Positions 25,043 through 33,557 of a stretch of DNA of 53,158 bases are shown piece after piece. How positions within the stretch are numbered: the stretch's first letter is position 1; each line of letters starts with the position of its first letter. The stretch is from the NCBI RefSeq assembly GCF_012027325.1, contig NZ_SNUG01000009.1, forward strand, positions 1 through 53,158, given 5' to 3'. The notes under the pieces are model-generated. The model saw nothing but the letters and a program-made list of their open reading frames with translations, ran no database searches and had not been told where the DNA came from. The stretch comes from Thermococcus sp. M39 (GTDB lineage Archaea > Methanobacteriota_B > Thermococci > Thermococcales > Thermococcaceae). A program made the translations under genes and the position numbers.

Positions 25043-26044
25043 TTAAGCCTTCCCACCAATCTTTATAAGTCTCTCATAAAGCTCATCAACCTTCTTTGCA
25101 ACATCATCAACGGTAAAGCCCTTCTTAACGGCCAGCCAAACTGCTCCTCCAGCTCCAACACCTTCCTTCACGTAGCCTCTCTCATAATCTTGCAGACCCT
25201 TAAACTTGCTCTTTGAGAAGTCAAGCTCAGCGTAGTAGTAGATTATGCCAATCTCTTTTGCAGTCTCTTTGAACGTTGAACTCTCATCATTCACAACCCA
25301 CTTCGTTGTAGCAATCATGAATCTGTTCAAATCTTCTCCTATTGCTTTGAGGAGAGCAGCTATTGCCAGCATCTGAGTTCCGCCAGCTAAGACAACATCA
25401 CCTTTGAATCCCTGGGAAAGTCCAATGACGGTTGCCATCATTGGGTCGCCAAACTCCTCCAATGCTTTTAAAGGCTCATCTACAAATCCACCTTTTTCAA
25501 TGCCAGCTCTTTTGAAGCCTTCCATGATTACTTGCTCCTTTAAGCTTTGTGGGTTGTTTGGAGCTGCTGAGCTTGTTCTTGCCTCATACCCCAAAGCCCA
25601 GAGAACAGCTTGGGCTGTTGTCGTCCCTCCCGGCGTTGATTCACCAATTACGATTTCTCTCAGATTAAGTTTGCTCAGCTGCTCTCCAAAGAGCTTTGCC
25701 TTCTCTATTATTTCCTTGGCCTCTGGAAGAGCTTTCTCTCTGCGGAAGTCCCTTCCGACTACGTCGCTTATGTGAACATGAGGAACTAAAGGAGCTAGAT
25801 AAGTCCCTCCCCTAACAATTACAATTGGAAAATCGGCCAGTTCTTTAGCGGCTTTAGTGATTATAGCCGGTGTTGGGTGCCCTTCTGGGGTTACAGGGAT
25901 GACATCAATGATTTTAGGCTTTTCATAAAATAGATATTCGGCATCAGCAGGCGGCGTCAATTTGGTTAATTCTGGAGTTGCTCCCGCAACACTTATTCCT
26001 GGAATTGTGCTTATCTCAGTGTTTCCTAAGACTACCAGCATCAT
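25043..26044 (-). CDS. cobT: Archaeal CobT-like nicotinate-nucleotide phosphoribosyltransferase (UPF0284)
   Basis: This 333-residue member of the UPF0284 family carries out the CobT reaction in archaea: it transfers phosphoribose from nicotinate mononucleotide to the lower-ligand base to give alpha-ribazole phosphate. Typical segments are [43 protein letters not shown], and [33 protein letters not shown] stands near the C-terminus. The first of two adjacent ATGs (26044) follows GGTGAT. It is divergent from btuF, and one TATA-like element (26077-26087) may serve both. It works with CobS and CobZ in nucleotide-loop assembly. Confidence 0.9.
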   Translation of the reverse strand: MMLVVLGNTEISTIPGISVAGATPELTKLTPPADAEYLFYEKPKIIDVIPVTPEGHPTPAIITKAAKELADFPIVIVRGGTYLAPLVPHVHISDVVGRDFRREKALPEAKEIIEKAKLFGEQLSKLNLREIVIGESTPGGTTTAQAVLWALGYEARTSSAAPNNPQSLKEQVIMEGFKRAGIEKGGFVDEPLKALEEFGDPMMATVIGLSQGFKGDVVLAGGTQMLAIAALLKAIGEDLNRFMIATTKWVVNDESSTFKETAKEIGIIYYYAELDFSKSKFKGLQDYERGYVKEGVGAGGAVWLAVKKGFTVDDVAKKVDELYERLIKIGGKA

Positions 26045-26076
26045 GGTGATCACCTTTGGCAATTTTATCCAACAAG

Positions 26077-26087
26077 CTTATATACCC
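26077..26087. promoter_or_regulatory. TATA element shared by divergent cobT and btuF
   Basis: The 11-base GCTTATATACC reads as a TATA box in both directions (GGTATATAAGC on the minus strand). It is the only good TATA-like sequence in the 94-base spacer between the two start codons. It lies about 38 bases before the cobT ATG and about 57 before the btuF ATG, which would give short leaders that include both ribosome sites. Transcription from both sides of one TATA box is inference. Confidence 0.5.
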
Positions 26088-26138
26088 TTCGCTCATATTT
26101 TTGCTAGAGATTGGACAAATAATCCAAGGGTGAAAATC

Positions 26139-27188
26139 ATGAGGAGAAAAGTCACTCTGCTTTTGGTAGTTTTAATGTTTGGAGTAATAATAGCGGGCTG
26201 CATTGGACAGCAACAGACAGCAACTATCTCAACGGTAACAAAAGAGGTTACAAAAACCGAAACCCATACGAAAACTGAAACTACCACAAAAACCGTAACT
26301 GAAACTGTAACTCCAAAGAAGTATCCCCTCACTATAACTGATGACAACGGACGGAAAGTCACAATCGAAAAAGAACCACAAAGGATTGTATCATTGGCAC
26401 CAAGCATTACTGAAACGCTGTTTTTCATAGGTGCTGGAGACAAATTAGTTGGAGTAACTCAGTGGGCAGACTATCCGCCACAGGTTGAGAAAATTACAAA
26501 AGTTGGTGGCTATGGAGAGTATGCTAACATAGAGGTAATAGCATCTCTCAAGCCCGATTTAATCTTGGCAGACAGCATGAGTTTGTCAATCCTCGATAAA
26601 CTTGAAGAGATTGCTCCAGTCGTCATAATAAACCCAACGAGCATTGATGACATATATAGGAAAATTGAGCTTATTGGAAAAATCGTGAACAGAGAAGGCG
26701 AGGCAAAAGCAGTGGTTGAATTCATGAAAGCAAAGATAGCAGAGGTTCAAAACAGAGTAAAAGACAAGCCCAAAGTTAAGGTGTTCATATACTTAAGCCC
26801 CGGTCAATCCGGTATCTGGACTGCTGGAAGCGGAACTTTCATGGATGAAGCAATAAGCCTAGCTGGGGGAGAGAATATATTCCATGATGTGCAAGGTTGG
26901 AAAGAAGTCAGCATAGAGGACATACTCGCAAGAAATCCAGATGTCATAATAATGTCCTCAATGGGTGGTTATGCTGATCCAAATGCAATCTGTGGAACAC
27001 CGCTAGAGAAAACAAATGCCGTGAAAAACGGAAGGGTTTATGTTTTAACCCTAGAAGAGGACAACATGCTCTCACGTCCTGGCCCAAGGATTGTCTATGG
27101 TATTGAAGCGTTGGCTAAGTATCTCCACCCAGAATCCTTCGATATTCAATTCATGCCATTTGCTTGTAAAGCTGAAGCTACTGGGTGA
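26139..27188 (+). CDS. btuF: Cobalamin/corrinoid-binding lipoprotein, BtuF-like
   Basis: This 349-residue class III solute-binding protein has a signal sequence, lipobox IIAGC (Cys21) and a Thr/Lys/Glu-rich linker (about 27-60) that holds it off the membrane. The periplasmic-binding fold follows, with PQRIVSLAPSITETLFFIGAGDKLVGVT and ADYPPQVEKITKVGGYGEYANIEVIASLKPDLIL, the usual BtuF signature. GAGC-type contacts are not visible. The ATG at 26139 has AGGGTGA 5 bases upstream; the frame extends earlier without support. No BtuC or BtuD gene is in this window, so its permease must be elsewhere. CobQ follows 90 bases downstream. Confidence 0.9.
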   Translation: MRRKVTLLLVVLMFGVIIAGCIGQQQTATISTVTKEVTKTETHTKTETTTKTVTETVTPKKYPLTITDDNGRKVTIEKEPQRIVSLAPSITETLFFIGAGDKLVGVTQWADYPPQVEKITKVGGYGEYANIEVIASLKPDLILADSMSLSILDKLEEIAPVVIINPTSIDDIYRKIELIGKIVNREGEAKAVVEFMKAKIAEVQNRVKDKPKVKVFIYLSPGQSGIWTAGSGTFMDEAISLAGGENIFHDVQGWKEVSIEDILARNPDVIIMSSMGGYADPNAICGTPLEKTNAVKNGRVYVLTLEEDNMLSRPGPRIVYGIEALAKYLHPESFDIQFMPFACKAEATG

Positions 27189-27278
27189 TTCTTCCATTTT
27201 TAATTAATTTTTAGTCATTGCTCTAAGCTTCGAGAAGGCTGTTATGAAGCTGCAAGTCTCCATTTTGAGGTGAGTAAT

Positions 27279-28730
27279 ATGGGAAAAGCTCTCATGATCC
27301 AGGGAACATCTTCAGGAGCTGGAAAATCGCTCCTAGCATTAGCTCTGTGCAGAATCTTCTCAAACCTTGGCTATGACGTAGTCCCATTTAAAAGCCAAAA
27401 CATGAGCCTAAATTCGGCTCCAAGTATAGAAGGAGGAGAGATCAGCAGGGCGCAGTATTTACAAGCTTTAGCGTGCAGAAAGAAGCCCTCAATAATGTTC
27501 AACCCAATTCTGCTCAAGCCAGAAGGGAACATGAGGAGTCAAATAGTTTTCATAGGAAAGCCAATTGGAAGTGTCTCCGCTCGTGAATATATGCTCTCAA
27601 AGAAAGAGGAGCTTTTTAAAAAAGCCATGCAGGTTTTGGATGAGCTTTTGGAAAACCATGACATCGTTGTAATTGAAGGTGCTGGGAGTCCAGTCGAGAT
27701 AAACCTCAAGGATTATGATATTGCAAATATGCGTGTTGCAAAACATGCAAATGCCAAAGTCATTCTCGTTACGGACATAGATCGAGGCGGTAGTTTTGCC
27801 TCAATAGTCGGCACAATGGAATTATTAAGCAAAGAAGAGCGGGAACTCGTAATCGGCTTTGTCTTCAACAAGTTTAGGGGAGATGCGTCGCTTTTAAAAC
27901 CGGGTTTTGACTATCTCGAGAAAAGATACGGGAAGAAAGTTTTGGGTGTGATACCTTATACAGAGCACAAAATTCCAGAGGAAGACTCTCTCGTTGAATT
28001 TCCGAAGATTAAAGGTGACTTGCATATTCAGATTGTTAAGCTTCCGCACATAAGCAACTTCACGGATTTTGAACCTCTCCACTGGGCAAACGGAGTTAAC
28101 TACGTTACAAAAGCTGAGGAAATCAAAGGGGATTTAATCATAATTCCCGGAAGCAAGAATACCGTTGAAGACTTGCTCTGGATGAGGGAGAACGGCATTG
28201 AAGATGCAATAATCCAGGCGCATAGAGATGGGGCATTCGTTGTAGGAATCTGCGGCGGTTTTCAGATGCTGGGGGAAAAGATCATTGACAACATAGAATC
28301 AAAGCGTGGTGAGGTTAAGGGCATTGGTCTGCTGAAAGCTAAAACGGTGTTTGCTGAGACCAAGAGAACAAACCATTTGAAGGCTGAAATCCTATGGGAG
28401 CCGGTGAGGGGCTTAAACGTTGAAGGTTATGAGATTAGGATGGGGCGATCTGTATCAAAAAAGCCATTCTCAATAATACGTGAAATAAACGGAGTCAAGG
28501 CTTTTGAGCCCGAAGGAGCTGTTGGTAGAAGAGTTTTTGGCACTTACCTTCACGGAATCTTTCATAACTTTGAATTTACGGACCAGTTTTTGAACATGCT
28601 TCGCTTAGAGAAGGATCTTGAACCGATAACAGTGCAGAAGTGGAGTATTGAAGAGGAAATCGAGAGGTTTGCAAAGATTGTTGAGAGAAATCTCGACATT
28701 AGTTACATTTTGGACAGCTTGGGGCTGTAA
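27279..28730 (+). CDS. cobQ: Cobyric acid synthase CobQ/CbiP
   Basis: This 483-residue glutamine-dependent enzyme amidates side chains b, d, e and g of adenosylcobyrinate diamide. The N-terminal dethiobiotin-synthetase-like domain shows [20 protein letters not shown] and [17 protein letters not shown]. The C-terminal class I amidotransferase domain has the Cys nucleophile in [13 protein letters not shown] and the His in [11 protein letters not shown]. The ATG at 27279 has GAGGTGAG 4 bases upstream. Its 3' end overlaps the convergent cobY by 28 bases. If no other corrin-ring genes exist in the genome, it would act on partly amidated salvaged corrinoids. Confidence 0.96.
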   Translation: MGKALMIQGTSSGAGKSLLALALCRIFSNLGYDVVPFKSQNMSLNSAPSIEGGEISRAQYLQALACRKKPSIMFNPILLKPEGNMRSQIVFIGKPIGSVSAREYMLSKKEELFKKAMQVLDELLENHDIVVIEGAGSPVEINLKDYDIANMRVAKHANAKVILVTDIDRGGSFASIVGTMELLSKEERELVIGFVFNKFRGDASLLKPGFDYLEKRYGKKVLGVIPYTEHKIPEEDSLVEFPKIKGDLHIQIVKLPHISNFTDFEPLHWANGVNYVTKAEEIKGDLIIIPGSKNTVEDLLWMRENGIEDAIIQAHRDGAFVVGICGGFQMLGEKIIDNIESKRGEVKGIGLLKAKTVFAETKRTNHLKAEILWEPVRGLNVEGYEIRMGRSVSKKPFSIIREINGVKAFEPEGAVGRRVFGTYLHGIFHNFEFTDQFLNMLRLEKDLEPITVQKWSIEEEIERFAKIVERNLDISYILDSLGL

Positions 28731-29260
28731 ATCAGCTTTGCAATTTTTTCTGCAAGCTCCAGCTCTTCTGGAGTGTTCACATTCAAAGCCAGTAGCGGGT
28801 TTGTAAGCTTGAAGAACTCTTCCCCTTCTTCAGCCACGGCATTTAACCCAACGATTGCATAGCCCCTGTAAATGATAGGACTAAGGTCTCTCGGAACAAG
28901 ACTTGAGGGAAGAACACCTGTTAAGCTCGTCTTTCCATCAAAGGCTTTCTTGATGAGCCAGAAATCTAGAGCCTTCACAAAAGGAACGTCTGCAGAGACA
29001 CTTATAAACGGTCCAAATTCTCGTAAAAGCTCTTGAATGTCATGCACATAACCTTTTCCAGAAGTTTCAATAAAAGGGATTCCCTCTCGAAGGCAGAGCT
29101 CTCTCGTTTTTGGAGTGTTTCTGCTCACTGCGATTAAAACGTCATCTACCTTTGAGGCCTGCTCGTAAACCCAGAGGAGCATCGGTTTATTGGCTATCCT
29201 GAGGACGGGCTTTTCCTTTCCCATTCTGGTAGATTTTCCGCCTGCTAAGATGATTATCAT
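28703..29260 (-). CDS. cobY: GTP:adenosylcobinamide-phosphate guanylyltransferase CobY
   Basis: CobY is the archaeal non-orthologous replacement of the CobU guanylyltransferase. It forms AdoCbi-GDP from AdoCbi-phosphate and GTP. The 185-residue protein has the nucleotidyltransferase start [20 protein letters not shown], then [14 protein letters not shown] with the metal Asp, and [14 protein letters not shown] near the end. The ATG at 29260 has GGTGGT upstream and overlaps the cobS stop in ATGA, so the two are coupled. It converges with cobQ. Confidence 0.94.
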   Translation of the reverse strand: MIIILAGGKSTRMGKEKPVLRIANKPMLLWVYEQASKVDDVLIAVSRNTPKTRELCLREGIPFIETSGKGYVHDIQELLREFGPFISVSADVPFVKALDFWLIKKAFDGKTSLTGVLPSSLVPRDLSPIIYRGYAIVGLNAVAEEGEEFFKLTNPLLALNVNTPEELELAEKIAKLIYSPKLSKM

Positions 29261-29952
29261 AAATACCACCAAATGAAAGCCAAGATCAAAAGCGTTCCGG
29301 CCCTCGTTATCTCAGCCACTGCTCCAATACAGTCACCGTTTAAGCCGTCGAAATTGTCCAAGCTGAGTTTTATGATGTAAGCTCCAATTAGAAATCCAAG
29401 AACACTAATAACCGCTCTCCACTCGTAGAGAAAGAAAGGCATCAGTAGGAGAGTGTAAATTATGGTCGCCAAAAGCAGTTGCTTTCTGTTCATAGCCTCC
29501 ATAAAGTAAGCTCCCAATCCCTGTCCTAAAGGCTTCTTCGTGCTTAAAGCTAGAACCATCGCATACTTCGAGTTCAGCTCTGCCAGAAAAAGGGCATAGA
29601 ACGGGGCGTAGCTCAAAGAGTAGACTTGGATGAGCAGAACCATTACAACAGCAAAAATTCCTGCTATTCCCGTGTTCAAGTCCTTCATAGCTTTAATCTT
29701 CCTTTCCCTGTCTCCTTTGGTCATAATCCCATCGGCAAAATCCGCTAATCCGTCAAGGTGGAGCAGACCTATGGTGAAATATAAGAACAAAACTGCTAAG
29801 ATATTTTTCAGAGGAACGTTAAAATAAAGGACAACTGTGGATAAAGCAGAAGTAATGACTGCCAGCATAGGGAATGCCCAAATCTCCTGCCTTGCTTTTT
29901 CAAAGTCTCCATGTATTGGGATTCTTGTCATGAAGGGTATGAGGTTTCTCAT
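29257..29952 (-). CDS. cobS: Adenosylcobinamide-GDP ribazoletransferase CobS
   Basis: CobS joins AdoCbi-GDP and alpha-ribazole (phosphate) in the membrane to form cobalamin (phosphate). The 231-residue protein has about six hydrophobic segments and family motifs: FMTRIPI near the N-terminus, [33 protein letters not shown] with the metal-binding Asp cluster, and [18 protein letters not shown] near the end. The ATG at 29952 follows GGGTGGTTC. It is the first gene of the cobS-cobY pair. The TATA box lies in the 67-base spacer before the divergent small membrane gene. Confidence 0.95.
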   Translation of the reverse strand: MRNLIPFMTRIPIHGDFEKARQEIWAFPMLAVITSALSTVVLYFNVPLKNILAVLFLYFTIGLLHLDGLADFADGIMTKGDRERKIKAMKDLNTGIAGIFAVVMVLLIQVYSLSYAPFYALFLAELNSKYAMVLALSTKKPLGQGLGAYFMEAMNRKQLLLATIIYTLLLMPFFLYEWRAVISVLGFLIGAYIIKLSLDNFDGLNGDCIGAVAEITRAGTLLILAFIWWYL

Positions 29953-30019
29953 TGAACCACCCGGCTAATTAATCCAATGTTGAAAAGCCTTAAAAATTCT
30001 TCCTCCAACTATTTGTGCA

Positions 30020-30193
30020 ATGAAGAAGGAGCACTATCGAATCTTGCTTGTCATTGTGTTGGTTCTTGCCTTCGTATACACACTCGGCTTAGCTGGAATT
30101 TTGCCTTTTACGGTCAGTTATTATATCACAATATTCATGATTTTCCTGTTTCTCTTTCTTCGCTGGGAATCTCGGTTAAATCGAAATTCGTAG
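30020..30193 (+). CDS. 57-residue leaderless small membrane protein
   Basis: A short gene lies between cobS and cobZ. The protein starts MKKEHYRILLVIVLVLAF, has two hydrophobic helices split by LGLAGILPFTVSYY, and ends FLRWESRLNRNS. Basic residues flank the hydrophobic part, the positive-inside pattern of a true membrane protein. The ATG at 30020 has no ribosome site but is about 27 bases from CCTTAAAAATTC (29988-29999), as for a leaderless mRNA. Its 3' end overlaps the opposite-strand cobZ by 59 bases. No family is recognised. Location suggests, but does not prove, a B12-related role. Confidence 0.6.
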   Translation: MKKEHYRILLVIVLVLAFVYTLGLAGILPFTVSYYITIFMIFLFLFLRWESRLNRNS

Positions 30194-30596
30194 GCTCGAA
30201 GAGTTTTGTCATACAACCAGCTATAAACCCGCCAATTGCGTCATCCAAAAATGGTGGTAGCTCTTTTAAAATTCCTGGCTTTTTAGTGTCATAGTAGAAG
30301 AAGTTGAAAAGAGCTATCTTTCCGCCGATGTACTCTGCAATGTTGATGCCAATCAACTCATCTGCAATCAAATTAACCGGGTCCCCCTCGACTTTAAAGT
30401 TCTCCTCAAGCAGAATGGCGGCCATTAATAGTGATTGCACATTGATGTCACTGAGATAATAGAGCATCAGAGACTTAAGCTTCTCTCTAATTTTCTCAGT
30501 ATCTTCTCCAATGTAAAGCTCCATCGCGGTATCAAGCATCTTTTCGAGGGTTATACATTTTGGTTCAAGTCTTCGGAGAATTTCTTCAGCTTTCAT
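30135..30596 (-). CDS. cobZ: Alpha-ribazole phosphatase CobZ
   Basis: CobZ is the archaeal phosphatase that removes the phosphate from alpha-ribazole phosphate or adenosylcobalamin 5'-phosphate, replacing bacterial CobC. The 153-residue protein has a C-terminal PgpA-like helical domain with ADELIGINIAEYIGG, FYYDTKKPGILKELPPFLDDAIGGFIAGCMTKL. The Asp/Glu residues there bind metal in the family. The ATG at 30596 has GGTGAAAG upstream and overlaps the stop of the DUF71 gene in ATGA. It is the last gene of a three-gene operon. Confidence 0.85.
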   Translation of the reverse strand: MKAEEILRRLEPKCITLEKMLDTAMELYIGEDTEKIREKLKSLMLYYLSDINVQSLLMAAILLEENFKVEGDPVNLIADELIGINIAEYIGGKIALFNFFYYDTKKPGILKELPPFLDDAIGGFIAGCMTKLFEPTNFDLTEIPSEERETGKS

Positions 30597-31234
30597 ACTT
30601 TCACCAGCCTGAACCTCAGCCACCAATATCTTTCACTCTCCTCAACTTCCGCTGGCTTTAGCTCAAAGCTTTTCTCAAATAGCGGACATTTCAAAACCAC
30701 CGTGTGGAACTCTGCAAACTCTCCAACCGAATCAACATTGGGATTTGCCTTCAAAAACTGCTCCAAATCTCTAATTGAGCGAAAGGTGTAGCCGAGCCAC
30801 TCTTTGGAAAGCTTTTCCTTGTTCACGGCAATTATTGAATACTCGAAGCCAGCGTTTATTATCTCCTTCGCAAGCTCAAGCGTATCTCTGCCCCATAGCG
30901 GCTCTAAAGCTTTTGTTCCGCTCTTTTCAGCGAGCCACTCAACCCACTTTAGGTGGTCTTCAAGTAGGACATCTCCAGCGATTATGTAATCAACATCAAG
31001 GGATGCTATGAACTCAGCTAGGGCTTCACTTCCTTTAGTCATATCAAAGATCAAGAGCTCCTTATTCATTGCATCTGCAAGCTTTTTCAGCTCGCTTAGA
31101 TTTTCATAGTGAGGTGAAGCTCCAATGGTGGTTTTTAAGACCAAGAGATATGGGACTTTGATCCCTTGTTTTTCAGCTAAGTATGTTGCATAAAGCCCAT
31201 CTTTGCCTCCTGAAAAGAATGCCACACCCCTCAA
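30593..31234 (-). CDS. DUF71/COG2102 PP-loop ATPase (Dph6-like), B12-linked
   Basis: This 213-residue PP-loop enzyme has VAFFSGGKDGLYATYLA (ATP pyrophosphatase loop) at the N-terminus and VGEFAEFHTVVLKCPLF near the end, matching the GE-GEFHT region of the family. Dph6 members amidate diphthine on elongation factor 2. Comparative genomics has linked another subgroup to B12 salvage. The coupling here (TTGA overlap with the zinc ribbon gene, ATGA overlap with cobZ) places this copy with B12. A TTG start with GGAGGGA 6 bases upstream gives the N-terminus. The reaction may be an ATP-driven amidation of a corrinoid side chain; this is inference. Confidence 0.82.
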   Translation of the reverse strand: MRGVAFFSGGKDGLYATYLAEKQGIKVPYLLVLKTTIGASPHYENLSELKKLADAMNKELLIFDMTKGSEALAEFIASLDVDYIIAGDVLLEDHLKWVEWLAEKSGTKALEPLWGRDTLELAKEIINAGFEYSIIAVNKEKLSKEWLGYTFRSIRDLEQFLKANPNVDSVGEFAEFHTVVLKCPLFEKSFELKPAEVEESERYWWLRFRLVKV

Positions 31235-31479
31235 ATTTGTCCCTCCATTTTAGCTTGCTCATATTCCTCCCTTATCTTTTGAAGCTCTGCCTCATCAACG
31301 TATGGTATTATTGCTCCACAATCAATGCAAAGCCATGGATAGGCTCTGATGGCTCCACTAAAAGCTGCTTTCAAGCCTTTTTTCCAGGGAGCTCTCCAGA
31401 AATAGACTGCATGACCTTCCAGATTGCTTTTTGCTCTTATCATAGTTCCTCCACAGAAGGGACATTTTCTCGTTTCCAC
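31231..31479 (-). CDS. Small zinc-ribbon protein, first gene of the DUF71-cobZ operon
   Basis: This 82-residue protein has two Cys pairs, CPFCGG near residue 6 and CIDCG near 51, forming a probable zinc ribbon, then a charged helix (EAELQKIREEYEQAKME). Between the pairs is FWRAPWKKGLKAAFSGAIRAYPWL, an aromatic, basic stretch. The GTG at 31479 is preferred because GGGTGG lies 5 bases upstream. The stop overlaps the TTG start of the DUF71 gene. The function is unknown; similar small ribbons act as subunits or nucleic-acid-binding modules. ATAAAACATCC (about 31510-31520) may be the TATA box, with the AATT array 21 bases farther upstream. Confidence 0.78.
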   Translation of the reverse strand: METRKCPFCGGTMIRAKSNLEGHAVYFWRAPWKKGLKAAFSGAIRAYPWLCIDCGAIIPYVDEAELQKIREEYEQAKMEGQI

Positions 31480-31540
31480 TAAAACCACCCAAAAATTACA
31501 GCAGCTTTGGATGTTTTATCCTTTGCTGTCCTTGATTATG

Positions 31541-31578
31541 TAATTACTGAATTATTTAATTAAGTAATTCGTTAATTA
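31541..31578. promoter_or_regulatory. 38-bp array with AATT at 8-bp spacing (site 2)
   Basis: Five AATT units start at 31542, 31550, 31558, 31566 and 31574, exactly 8 bp apart. A degenerate sixth (AATA) is at 31582. The ends also form an inverted repeat: ATTATGTAATTA at 31535-31546 pairs with TAATTACATAAT at 31573-31584. The array covers the last codons of the radical SAM gene and lies about 21 bp upstream of the predicted TATA box of the zinc-ribbon/DUF71/cobZ operon. Site 1 at 12169-12206 has the same length and phasing, with 27 of 38 positions identical. It may bind an activator; the hairpin reading (3' end of the radical SAM mRNA) is the alternative. Confidence 0.5.
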
Positions 31579-32728
31579 CATAATACCCCTCTCTATATTT
31601 CAAGGCTGGAACAAGCTTTTCAATCAATTCAGGCTTCTTTAAAATACTCTTAAGTCTCTTTTCATGAGCTTTAAAGCTCCTTGAAAGCCAGGAAGGATAT
31701 AACTTCAATCGCTCACCACACAAAAGTCCTTCTCTCTCGCATCTTTCCCATAACTCCTCAGCTCTTGCCTTTCCTTTCTCATAAGCTTCCAGATATAAAT
31801 CCCATAGCGTCGGCCTCCTTGTCCACTCAACTTCTAAAAAGCCCATCCCACAGCAGTCAATGGTTTTAGGCTCGTGAATATTGAAGAGACCTTCTTTGCA
31901 CGTTGCAAATGCTAAACCCCTCCTTTTGGATTCCTTTGCAAATAATTCTGCAGTTTTAAGTTTGTACTCAAGAGGAACTTGAATAAGGGGTGCTTCCTCG
32001 CTTGACGTCCTTGGCAGATACGACTCCCATTCTTTGCTGTAAACTTCGCTATAGCTGGAAAAGAGTCTTTTATAGAACTCAAAATTTTCTCTTTCAACTC
32101 TGAGAAACTCGATTATGACCATTCTAGCACCAGCCCAAGCAATTTCATCCAGGAAGTTTTCTACATCCCTATCGCTCAATCCGGGAATTAATGGCTGAAT
32201 CCTCACTACTGTTGGAATTCCAACTTCACTCGCTTTTTCCACCAGCTTTAATCTTTCTTCAATTGGACTCGCCAAAGGTTCAAGGATTTTGACTTCCTTA
32301 GAATCTTTCTCTGCATTTATGCTGACTTGAAGAACCAACAAACCTTCAGATGCCAGGTCTTCAAGGACTTTGAAGTGCTTTTCTGATGGGTAGAGCTTTG
32401 TATTCACAATCACTGGTACTTTGAGCTTGTACGCCAGCTTAAGTGCTTTGAGTGTTATTTTAGCTGGAGGCTGGAATGGATCGCTTAAAGCCGAGAATCT
32501 AACCGGAGTTACTGGAATGTTCTTTTCCACGAGCTTTCCTAAGGCTTTGATTAATCTAAAAACATCAAAAATAGGCTTAAGACTTCCATGGGGACCTCGA
32601 TACCATCTTGCATAGCAGTAAGCACATCCAAGTGAGCAAGTTGTGAAGACTTCTCCTCTAATTATGCTGTGACATAGACCACTCATGTGACTGCTTGTGC
32701 CGATTGTAAAGTATTCCAGCTTGACCAT
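31556..32728 (-). CDS. Radical SAM protein, SplB-like (COG1533 type)
   Basis: This 390-residue radical SAM enzyme has CSLGCAYCYA near residue 31, a CX3CX2C motif for the [4Fe-4S]-AdoMet centre. The layout GEVFTTCSLGCAYCYARWYRG followed by RFSALSDPFQPP and VIVNTKLYPSE fits the spore-photoproduct-lyase-like (COG1533) family. More Cys residues near the C-terminus (FATCKEG, TIDCCGMGF) may bind a second cluster. The ATG at 32728 has no ribosome site and lies about 27 bases from a minus-strand TATA (GAATATAAATC, 32751-32761). It is divergent from a uracil-DNA glycosylase. The substrate is unknown; a DNA-repair role is inferred from family and neighbour only. Confidence 0.82.
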   Translation of the reverse strand: MVKLEYFTIGTSSHMSGLCHSIIRGEVFTTCSLGCAYCYARWYRGPHGSLKPIFDVFRLIKALGKLVEKNIPVTPVRFSALSDPFQPPAKITLKALKLAYKLKVPVIVNTKLYPSEKHFKVLEDLASEGLLVLQVSINAEKDSKEVKILEPLASPIEERLKLVEKASEVGIPTVVRIQPLIPGLSDRDVENFLDEIAWAGARMVIIEFLRVERENFEFYKRLFSSYSEVYSKEWESYLPRTSSEEAPLIQVPLEYKLKTAELFAKESKRRGLAFATCKEGLFNIHEPKTIDCCGMGFLEVEWTRRPTLWDLYLEAYEKGKARAEELWERCEREGLLCGERLKLYPSWLSRSFKAHEKRLKSILKKPELIEKLVPALKYREGYYVINELLN

Positions 32729-32761
32729 CACTGATATAAATGCAAGTTTTGATTTATATTC
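32729..32761. promoter_or_regulatory. Face-to-face leaderless promoters of radical SAM and UDG genes
   Basis: Only 33 bases separate the two divergent start codons. GATATAAAT (32733-32741) lies 25 bases from the UDG ATG, and GAATATAAATC on the minus strand (32751-32761) lies about 27 bases from the radical SAM ATG. Neither gene has a ribosome site. Each TATA box thus lies at the other gene's transcription start, so the two promoters should exclude each other. Confidence 0.6.
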
Positions 32762-33493
32762 ATGCTGCTGAGATTTGAAAGGCTGAAAAAGATCGGTGAC
32801 ATTTACATCAACCCGAGGAACTATAAAATCATGCCGCTATTTTTGAGAGACTGGAGGGATTTGCTCTCATTAGATGAGAAAACTTGTGGAATTTATGCTA
32901 AGACTATTTACAATCCAAAAGAGCGCTTTTTGATTAAAAGCGAGAAAGATGAGCAAAAGGCATTCAAACTTGTGGAGCTGTACAATGAGCTGCTTAAAAA
33001 CCCCACCAAGTTCTGTCACAGGGAATACTACGAATATCAGCTTAAGGTTAAGCGATTTGAGGGCTTGCCTTTTGCCAATGGCTGGGTTGGTTCAAAGGTT
33101 GTTTTAGTTGGAGAAGCTCCGGGAAGGAAAGGCTGTGGATACACGGGAATATGCTTTTATAGAGATGCTTCCGGAATGTTGCTCAGAAAAGCTCTCTTTT
33201 CTCTCGACATTAACCCGGATTTTGTGTATATCACGAATGTTGTAAAATGCAATCCCCCAGAGAATAAGCTCAAAGGATTCGATGAGCGGGAGCTTTCCCT
33301 TATTAGGAGGGAGCTCGAAATATTAAGACCAAAAACAATTTTCGCCCTAGGAAGGACAGCAGAAAAAGCGTTGAAAAGAATTGGCTTTGATGCTGTCTAT
33401 TTGAGACATCCGGCCTGGTATGTGCGCAGAGGCTTGAGAGAGCCAAATGACGAGATGCTTGAGGAGTATGGGGTTATAATGGAAGCTTTATGA
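32762..33493 (+). CDS. Uracil-DNA glycosylase, family 4/5-like
   Basis: This 243-residue member of the UDG superfamily is expected to remove uracil formed by cytosine deamination, frequent at high temperature. Motif A is [13 protein letters not shown], motif 2 [11 protein letters not shown], and motif B RHPAWYV near the C-terminus. Cys residues at about 42, 80, 121 and 160 may or may not bind an iron-sulfur cluster; the classical family 4 Cys pattern is not obvious, so the subfamily is open. The ATG at 32762 is leaderless. It is divergent from a radical SAM gene. Confidence 0.82.
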   Translation: MLLRFERLKKIGDIYINPRNYKIMPLFLRDWRDLLSLDEKTCGIYAKTIYNPKERFLIKSEKDEQKAFKLVELYNELLKNPTKFCHREYYEYQLKVKRFEGLPFANGWVGSKVVLVGEAPGRKGCGYTGICFYRDASGMLLRKALFSLDINPDFVYITNVVKCNPPENKLKGFDERELSLIRRELEILRPKTIFALGRTAEKALKRIGFDAVYLRHPAWYVRRGLREPNDEMLEEYGVIMEAL

Positions 33494-33557
33494 GAACTAT
33501 TTATCAGCTCTTGCTGAAACTCAAAAGTTAAAAGGACAAAATATCCAGCTATTCAGG

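Noticed and set aside
29977-30294. 105-codon plus-strand frame over the cobS-cobZ spacer
   Set aside because: It is in a different frame from the supported 57-residue gene and has a Ser/Cys-rich shadow composition; most of it is antisense to cobZ.
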